From: Candidatus Altarchaeales archaeon A3 | GTDB taxonomy: Archaea; Altiarchaeota; Altiarchaeia; Altiarchaeales; Altiarchaeaceae | DNA length: 11,434 nt | Assembly: GCA_002083985.1 (NCBI GenBank) | Contig: MTER01000001.1 | Span: forward strand, 1 to 11,434 | Direction of reading: 5' to 3' | In this document: piece after piece, positions 7,341 through 11,434 of the stretch | How the letters are laid out: each line of letters starts with the position of its first letter | Position numbering within the stretch: the stretch's first letter is position 1 | Notes under the pieces: model-generated | Seen by the model: the letters and a program-made list of their open reading frames with translations, nothing else | Told to the model about the DNA's origin: nothing | Databases searched by the model: none | Position numbers and translations under genes: made by a program

Positions 7341-7356
7341 TTATAAAATTATAAAA
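7341..7356 (+). promoter_or_regulatory. Possible box A of the YhaM-like gene
   Basis: TTATAAAATTATAAAA lies 25-40 bp before ATG 7381, the distance expected for a leaderless or very short-leader archaeal mRNA. A second A/T block, GGATATAAATTTTAAA (7362-7377), is too close to the ATG to act as a TATA box for it. Confidence 0.3.
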
Positions 7357-7380
7357 TTACAAGGATATAAATTTTAAACG

Positions 7381-8409
7381 ATGGAGAAAAATTTTATCAG
7401 GGATATAAAAAATTTAAAGGCAGGCAGCAAGGTTGAAGGATTTTTTGCAGTCAGTAAAAAAGATACCTTGCAGTCATACAAGAATAAACAGGGATATTAC
7501 TTTAAAATTGATATTTCGGATAAAACCGGAAATATTAAGGCAACTTTTTGGGGCAGAGAAATAAAAGAAAAAGTGGAAGAAATTTATAATTCCTTTAATA
7601 ACGGAGATGTAGTATTTGTTTCCGGCAATATAAATTTATTCAACAATGAACCTGAAATACACACAAATCAGTCAGAAGGCATAATAAGAAAAGCAGCAGA
7701 GAACGAATACAATGCTGCGGACTTCCTTCCTTCTACAAACCAGAATATAGAAGAAATGGAGAAAGAGTTCAGAAAGACAATAGACGAAATAAAAAATAAA
7801 TTTCTTAAAGAGTTGCTGTTAAAATTTTTTGACGATAATGACTTTATGGGGAAATTTAGAAAATGGCCAGGGGCTATGAAGTATCATCATGCCTGTGTGG
7901 GTGGATTAATGGAGCATACACTTGAAGTTGTCAGATTATGTAAGGCGATAAGTGATATCCATCCGACAGGAATGGATAAGGACTTAACAATTGCAGGAGC
8001 AATCCTTCATGATGTGGGAAAAACAGAAACAATAACTGTCATGGCCACGGGTTATCCGTTTGATGACAATGCCGAAGATGTACTGCGAGGACATATATCA
8101 ATTGCCGAAGAAATGCTCATAAAGGAAATTGGTAAAATTAATGAAGAAGCAAAGAGCGAAGAGGAAAAATTTCCCGAAATATTAAAACACAAATTACTTC
8201 ATATTATACTTAGCCACCATGGAAATCCGGAACAGGGCAGTGTGATTGAACCAGCAATACCTGAGGCAGCAGCTGTCTATGCAGCGGATTACTTTTCGTC
8301 GTCTGTTACACAATATATAAGGGCAATAAAGGATGATACAGGCAACACAAAAACAAAATATGTGAAACCAATAGGGAGGATATATCTTGGAAAGGGTGAT
8401 GAGGTATGA
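7381..8409 (+). CDS. YhaM-type OB-fold/HD-domain 3'-5' exoribonuclease
   Basis: The N-terminal OB fold (about 10-103) carries GYYFKIDISDKTGNIKATFWG and GDVVFVSGNI, followed by a helical segment and an HD metal-dependent phosphohydrolase domain (about 160-310). HD and flanking motifs match the YhaM/CBF1 group: PGAMKYHHACVGGLMEHTLE with H169, H170 and H179; AGAILHDVGKTE with H210-D211; RGHISIAEEM with H238; LSHHGNPEQGSVIEPAIPEA with H279-H280; and YAADYFSSS with D303. Bacterial members degrade RNA and ssDNA 3' to 5' with Mn2+. Length (342) is close to the roughly 315 of the bacterial enzymes. RNA as the substrate here is inferred from the family. The gene is followed by a small inverted-repeat element. 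Transfer from bacteria is possible but related proteins are also known in euryarchaea. Confidence 0.88.
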   Translation: MEKNFIRDIKNLKAGSKVEGFFAVSKKDTLQSYKNKQGYYFKIDISDKTGNIKATFWGREIKEKVEEIYNSFNNGDVVFVSGNINLFNNEPEIHTNQSEGIIRKAAENEYNAADFLPSTNQNIEEMEKEFRKTIDEIKNKFLKELLLKFFDDNDFMGKFRKWPGAMKYHHACVGGLMEHTLEVVRLCKAISDIHPTGMDKDLTIAGAILHDVGKTETITVMATGYPFDDNAEDVLRGHISIAEEMLIKEIGKINEEAKSEEEKFPEILKHKLLHIILSHHGNPEQGSVIEPAIPEAAAVYAADYFSSSVTQYIRAIKDDTGNTKTKYVKPIGRIYLGKGDEV

Positions 8410-8439
8410 GATTAAAGAAATTTAACCATCTAAAAGAGC

Positions 8440-8861
8440 TTGTCCAACTGTAGGGTTGTTTCATTCTGACACCTCTTAAAATTTATTGATTTTAACTTTT
8501 GTGCCGGTTGTAAGATTTGGTGCCCCCCCTTTAAATGAGGGTAATTAATTTGAGAGTAAAATGTTCGCTTCCAACGGCGTTTTTTTATTTTGGTTTTCCG
8601 TCGTTTCCAAAAATGTTTATAAAAATAATAGTAAAAAAGCAAATATATAATTATCCTTATTTTAGTGGGTCAGCACCAAAAGTTATAGTATTGAGTAGAA
8701 ATCCAAGTTTATCTTGACGCCATGGGAAAAATATTACTAGATGGGCGAAAAAGTGACCCATCCCCCTTAAAAATCCCGTTTTTATTTCTATTCAAATTAT
8801 TTTTATAGAAATCTAAATTTTTAATGGATCAAAAAATTGGCGTAACCCTACAGTTGGACAA
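8440..8861. mobile_element. Non-autonomous 422-bp element with 18-bp perfect terminal inverted repeats
   Basis: TTGTCCAACTGTAGGGTT (8440-8457) recurs exactly, inverted, as 8844-8861. The arms extend to 22 bp with one mismatch if the outer GAGC/CCTC bases are included. The interior holds nested inverted repeats, for example TTTGGTGC (8517-8524) and GCACCAAA (8673-8680), a C7 run at 8523-8529, and short ORFs of 60-70 codons on each strand that resemble no known protein. No transposase or DDE motif is visible. This fits a MITE or internally deleted insertion sequence. It fills nearly the whole gap between the exoribonuclease and OB/winged-helix genes. No convincing target-site duplication was found, and the family is not recognised. 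Confidence 0.7.
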
Positions 8862-8926
8862 CCTCTATTGTAGAATAAAAGTGAAATTAAAATATGGAGC
8901 AAAATAAAAAATAGAATAAAAGCAGA

Positions 8927-9928
8927 ATGCATGTTTTGTTTTGTGCATCAGGTGATTTAAACGATGCAAAGTATATCAGGAAAGGGAGTAAAAATTTATT
9001 ACAGATGAAATTCGGGACAGGTGATACTATAGCAATGTGTGGAAAGGTTGTTGAATGCAAAAAAACAAAATTCGGAGTTATGCTGACTTTAAATGATGGT
9101 GAAATTTTTGTGATTACGGCGGGAACATTTAATAAAAATGCCCTGCAGGATGCCTCTAATATTTTACAAAAATTTTCCGAAGGAAATAAAGAAATTTATT
9201 TGTTAATATATGCAAATCCTTTTTATAAAGGAGAAATTTATTTAAACGCAAATCAGGATTACAGCGTAATTGAAGTTACAAAACAAATTTATGAAAAATT
9301 TCATGAAATAAGAAAAAAAGGACTAATATATTTAACTGAAAAATTTAACGGTAAAAATAAGAAGTCCGAAAAAGAAAAAGAAGAAATGTCGCAGGAAAAA
9401 AAGAATAACGAAAAAAGTAAAGAAAAAAGTAAAGAAAAAACAACCGAAAAACCAATTCCGATGACTGAAAAAATAATGCCGAAGAGAGAAGAAGTGGTGC
9501 CAAAGACAGATGAAAAAGAAACAATGACAAAAGAAGAAATGACAAAAGAAACAATGACAAAAGAAGAAATGACAAAAGAAACAATAACAAAAGAAGAAAT
9601 TTCGGAAGTAAGTTCTGAAATTTCGTCAGTTCATTTGGAAATTTCAAAGGAAGGTGAAAATGTGTTTGTTGAAGGTGTGTTTGAAATGAGTGAGGATGAA
9701 TACGAAAAACAAAGAGCGAATAATCTTGCAATTGTCCGATTTGTTGAAAATTTAGCAAAAGACAAGAAAGGCAATGTCATCGGAATTGAAGAAGTTGCCA
9801 GCGAATTGTCAAAAAATGAAAATTTTTCTTCTTTAAAAAACATAAATCTCACAGATAAACTTTACGAATTGCTGGAAACAGGATATTTTTATGAACCGAA
9901 ACCGGGATATATTAAAGTAATAACATAG
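8927..9928 (+). CDS. OB-fold/winged-helix protein, RPA-associated type
   Basis: Three parts are visible. Residues about 8-118 look like an OB fold, with SGDLNDAKYI, CGKVVECKK, GVMLTLNDGEIFVITAG and KGEIYLNA. Residues about 142-250 form a hydrophilic K/E-rich linker with SKEKSKEK and TMTKEEMTKE repeats. Residues about 264-333 form a winged helix (LAIVRFVENLAKDKKG, IGIEEVASEL, DKLYELLETGYFYEPKPGYIKVI). This arrangement resembles the archaeal RPA-associated proteins (COG3390 type) that act with replication protein A on ssDNA. That assignment is by pattern and is moderately certain. ATG 8927 gives an odd MHVLFCA start; the inverted-repeat element ends only 65 bp upstream, so the N-terminus could have been altered. 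The gene stops at TAG 9926-9928, one base before the trpC ATG, suggesting co-transcription and coupled translation. Confidence 0.75.
   Translation: MHVLFCASGDLNDAKYIRKGSKNLLQMKFGTGDTIAMCGKVVECKKTKFGVMLTLNDGEIFVITAGTFNKNALQDASNILQKFSEGNKEIYLLIYANPFYKGEIYLNANQDYSVIEVTKQIYEKFHEIRKKGLIYLTEKFNGKNKKSEKEKEEMSQEKKNNEKSKEKSKEKTTEKPIPMTEKIMPKREEVVPKTDEKETMTKEEMTKETMTKEEMTKETITKEEISEVSSEISSVHLEISKEGENVFVEGVFEMSEDEYEKQRANNLAIVRFVENLAKDKKGNVIGIEEVASELSKNENFSSLKNINLTDKLYELLETGYFYEPKPGYIKVIT
9521..9600 (+). repeat. 30-bp coding tandem repeat
   Basis: A 30-bp unit is repeated exactly (9521-9550 and 9551-9580), with a 20-bp third copy carrying one change (ATG to ATA). It encodes TMTKEEMTKE twice, then TITKEEI, in the linker of the OB/winged-helix protein. 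Exact identity of the first two units implies recent duplication and possible length variation between strains. Confidence 0.85.
9599..9646. repeat. Palindromic repeat inside the OB/winged-helix gene
   Basis: ATTTCGGAA (9599-9607) and TTCTGAAAT (9613-9621) form a hairpin with a 5-nt loop. This is followed by CATTTGGAAATTTCA (9632-9646), which matches CATTTGGATATTTCA (561-575) in the tRNA spacer. It encodes EISEVSSEISSVHLEIS in the linker. The hairpin closely resembles the one at the start of trpC and is read in the same frame. Confidence 0.55.
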
Positions 9929-9929
9929 G

Positions 9930-10715
9930 ATGGAAAATTTCACCACTCATTGTTCGGAGATTTCAGAAACAAGTTCTGAAATACTCTCAAAAATCATTGA
10001 TGAAAAAAGAAAGGAACTGGAAAAGCAAAAATTCAGGACTTCGATAAGTAAAGCAATAAAAGATGCATCAAAAGACAGGATTCCGGTTATTGCAGAAATA
10101 AAGAGAAAAAGCCCAAAATTCGGGGCAATAAAAGATGTTGATGTAATAGAGACGGCAAAAATCTTTCAGGATTATGGGGCGTGTGCGTTGTCAATATTGA
10201 CGGACAAAAATTTTGAAGGAGACCTAAAAAATCTGATGAGATTACGAGATTTGAAATTTAAAGATAATAAAAAAGACAGAATAAGTATTCCTTTACTTCG
10301 TAAGGACTTTATAATTGATGAAATACAGATTTATGAAAGTTATATTTACGGGGCAGATGCGATTTTGTTAATAGCAGGTGTTTTAAAGGAAAAAACAGGT
10401 AAATTTTTGGAAATTGCGGGAAAATTAAATTTGGAATGTATCGTTGAGGTTCATGATGAGAATGACCTGAAATTTATCGGTGATGCAAATATTATAGGAA
10501 TAAATACGAGAAATCTGGAAAATTTTGCAATTGACACAAATAAACTAAAACTTTCCGAAAAGATAAAGAACAGGGAAAATAAAATTATCGTTGCAGAAAG
10601 CGGGATTGAAAATAAAAATGATGTAAATTTCGCATTAAAATACGCAGATGCTTTGCTGATAGGCACAAGTATAACAAAAAATTTTGAATTATTAAAGGAA
10701 TTTGTGAAGAAGTAA
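9930..10715 (+). CDS. trpC: Indole-3-glycerol-phosphate synthase
   Basis: It closes the indole ring from CdRP in tryptophan synthesis; a TIM barrel of 261 residues, the usual single-domain archaeal size. All catalytic motifs are present: PVIAEIKRKSPKFG (52-65) with E56 and K58; LLRKDFI with K125; IVEVHDEND with E173; GINTRNLENF with N192; AESGI with E223-S224; and ADALLIGTSI in the phosphate-binding region. Homology starts around ILSKIIDEKRKELE (residue 18). The preceding residues, which include SEISETSSEI, are encoded by a palindromic repeat, so they may be an acquired extension. No other ATG lies between 9930 and the conserved start that would remove it. No other trp genes are in the window. 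It is one base downstream of the OB/winged-helix gene. Confidence 0.96.
   Translation: MENFTTHCSEISETSSEILSKIIDEKRKELEKQKFRTSISKAIKDASKDRIPVIAEIKRKSPKFGAIKDVDVIETAKIFQDYGACALSILTDKNFEGDLKNLMRLRDLKFKDNKKDRISIPLLRKDFIIDEIQIYESYIYGADAILLIAGVLKEKTGKFLEIAGKLNLECIVEVHDENDLKFIGDANIIGINTRNLENFAIDTNKLKLSEKIKNRENKIIVAESGIENKNDVNFALKYADALLIGTSITKNFELLKEFVKK
9948..9982. repeat. Palindromic repeat at the start of trpC
   Basis: ATTTCAGAA (9960-9968) and TTCTGAAAT (9974-9982) are perfect arms around the loop ACAAG. The preceding ATTGTTCGGAG matches AATTGTTCGGAG at 406-416 in the tRNA spacer. The repeat supplies trpC residues from about 7 to 18 and lies upstream of the conserved part of the enzyme. Confidence 0.6.
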
Positions 10716-10740
10716 ATTTTTGCTTTAAATTTTATTCTGC

Positions 10741-10754
10741 TTTAAATTTTATAA
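10741..10754 (+). promoter_or_regulatory. Probable box A of the RNase P RNA gene
   Basis: TTTAAATTTTATAA is centred about 21 bp before the first paired base of the RNA. It is part of a direct repeat: TGCTTTAAATTTTA occurs at 10721-10734 and again at 10738-10751. The RNA thus probably has its own promoter, separate from trpC. Confidence 0.5.
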
Positions 10755-10768
10755 TCCTAATTCTTTAT

Positions 10769-11004
10769 GGTAGCAGTTGTGGGAGGATTGCGAAAGCAAA
10801 GGAAATTCCGCCCACCTATTAATCAGAAAAAGCCAGAGATGGTTTCATTGTGGTACAGAGACGAGATAATTTAATGTAAATGAGAATGAGGTTCTTCCGA
10901 CGATGCATTAAATTTTGTGAAACGAACATAATGCTGAGGGTGCAAGGCAAATTTGCCGCTCAGACAAATTCCCAAAAAACAGAAGGTGGATTACAACTGC
11001 TGCC
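10769..11004 (+). ncRNA. rnpB: RNase P RNA, archaeal type
   Basis: The catalytic RNA of RNase P trims tRNA 5' leaders. The ends GGTAGCAGTTGT (10769-10780) and ACAACTGCTGCC (10993-11004) form a 12-bp P1 with one G-U. P3 is a small TTGC-GAAA-GCAA hairpin (10788-10799). Conserved regions occur in order: CR-I GGAAATTCCGCC (10801-10812), CCAGAGATGG and ACAGAGACGA (10855-10864) for CR-II/III, CAGACAAATTCCC (10961-10973) for CR-IV, and ACAGAAGGTGGATTACA (10979-10995) for CR-V. AATTC (10804-10808) pairs with GGATT (10988-10992) as P4. At about 236 nt it is compact beside the roughly 300 nt of many archaeal examples, so some peripheral helices are short or missing, but the specificity-domain motifs remain. 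It starts 53 bp after trpC. Confidence 0.87.
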
Positions 11005-11011
11005 TTTTTTT
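11005..11011 (+). terminator. Oligo-T terminator of RNase P RNA
   Basis: Seven T residues follow directly after the P1 helix, the simple archaeal termination signal. Confidence 0.6.
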
Positions 11012-11292
11012 GAATAGAAATTTAATTATTTATTTCTAAATTTAATAAGATAACAACAATTAAATAAGTAAAAGATGAAAGCAAATAATATTTCACAGGT
11101 ATTTGACATACTTATCATTAACCTATTACCAGATTCTAAAAAAATTAGGCATTGTTAATTGTAACTTCTCAATAAGTTGTGGTAAATTTAGTTTGTAACT
11201 GCTTATTTTATAAAAAAACAAACACAAAAATGCAAAACAAATTAACAATAAGATATTAGAGTTGTTGCAAATTAAAAATTTTAAAGGTGAAA
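11012..11292. other. Gene-poor AT-rich stretch
   Basis: No supported gene lies here. The best ORF is 27 codons from ATG 11075 (MKANNISQVF, then DILIINLLPDSKKIRHC), which has no recognisable homologue. ATTGTTAATT (11151-11160) is mirrored exactly by AATTAACAAT (11240-11249), and ATTGTTAAT occurs again in the loop of the hairpin at 11293-11364. This may be the flank of an element that continues beyond the window or the remains of one. Confidence 0.4.
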
Positions 11293-11364
11293 AAGTTATT
11301 TTGTAACATGTCTATTAATTATTGTTAATACTTGAAAATTAATAGACATGTTGCGAAATAATTT
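11293..11364. repeat. 28-bp inverted repeat with a 16-nt loop
   Basis: AACATGTCTATTAATT (11305-11320) is exactly complementary to 11337-11352. The pairing continues outward to 11293 and 11364 with only three non-Watson-Crick positions, and read as + strand RNA all three are G-U pairs. The loop is 11321-11336. No coding capacity is present. It could be a structured RNA, a terminator-like hairpin or a small mobile repeat. Confidence 0.65.
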
Positions 11365-11394
11365 GACTCATATTTTTAATGTCGTGAAGTTGCT

Positions 11395-11434
11395 ATTTCG
11401 AAATTGTGTAAATTTTGAAATCTCCGAGCAACAG
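11395..11434 (-). repeat. Inverted partial copy of the dispersed palindromic repeat
   Basis: Read on the minus strand, this end of the window gives TTGCTCGGAGATTTCAAAA (11431-11413). That matches TTGTTCGGAGATTTCAGAA in trpC and TTGTTCGGAGATTT in the tRNA spacer. The mirror part, ATTTCGAAAT (11395-11404), belongs to the hairpin. The copy runs to the window edge and may continue. Confidence 0.5.

Noticed and set aside
8430..8717. ORFs of 60 (+ strand) and 70 (- strand) codons in the gap after the exoribonuclease gene
   Set aside because: Both fall in the 422-bp inverted-repeat element, overlap each other on opposite strands and show no family motifs; they are unlikely to be genes.
9521..9600. 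Regular 30-bp repeats considered as a CRISPR array
   Set aside because: The repeats are contiguous with no spacers and keep a protein reading frame; no cas genes are present.
11075..11158. 27-codon ORF downstream of RNase P RNA, considered as a transposase N-terminus
   Set aside because: It is too short, the frame does not continue, and there is no recognised motif.

Overview
The window looks like a piece of an AT-rich archaeal chromosome. The pointers are a group II chaperonin (thermosome), an archaeal short-form adenylosuccinate synthetase, an OB-fold/winged-helix protein of the archaeal RPA-associated type, an archaeal-style RNase P RNA, TATA-like box A elements, and starts without Shine-Dalgarno sequences. 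The lineage cannot be fixed from this window. The combination would fit an uncultured AT-rich euryarchaeal or DPANN-like group, but that is a guess. Every convincing gene lies on the + strand.

Layout. Positions 59-704 hold tRNA-Leu(GAG), tRNA-Pro(GGG) and tRNA-Thr(UGU); the Pro-Thr spacer is filled with degenerate palindromic repeats. Positions 910-5719 form a chaperone block: thermosome, a decayed duplicate of the 5' end of grpE, grpE, and dnaK. No dnaJ is seen. The GrpE is unusual: about 80 N-terminal residues that resemble an Hsp20/alpha-crystallin domain precede a normal GrpE. Positions 5720-6270 hold a pyrimidine-rich tract, a second copy of a GTAACTATTC-bounded hairpin element, remnants of small membrane ORFs and a 24-bp palindrome. 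purA follows (6271-7323), then a YhaM-like OB/HD 3'-5' exoribonuclease (7381-8409), a 422-bp element with perfect 18-bp terminal inverted repeats and no transposase (8440-8861), an OB-fold/winged-helix protein with a repetitive K/E linker (8927-9928), trpC (9930-10715), and an RNase P RNA of about 236 nt (10769-11004). The last 430 bases have no convincing gene but contain a 28-bp RNA-like hairpin and an inverted copy of the dispersed palindromic repeat.

How the genes fit together. Thermosome, GrpE and DnaK form a protein-folding group, and GrpE is the nucleotide exchange factor for DnaK. The remaining genes are housekeeping (purine synthesis, RNA turnover, ssDNA binding, tryptophan synthesis, tRNA maturation) and form no single pathway. 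The OB/winged-helix gene and trpC are one base apart and are probably co-transcribed.

The most interesting features are the Hsp20-like/GrpE fusion with its decayed upstream copy, and a palindromic repeat family found both between tRNA genes and, in the same reading frame, inside two adjacent protein genes. Several non-autonomous inverted-repeat elements add to this. I did not find a defence system, a CRISPR array or a clearly new multigene system.
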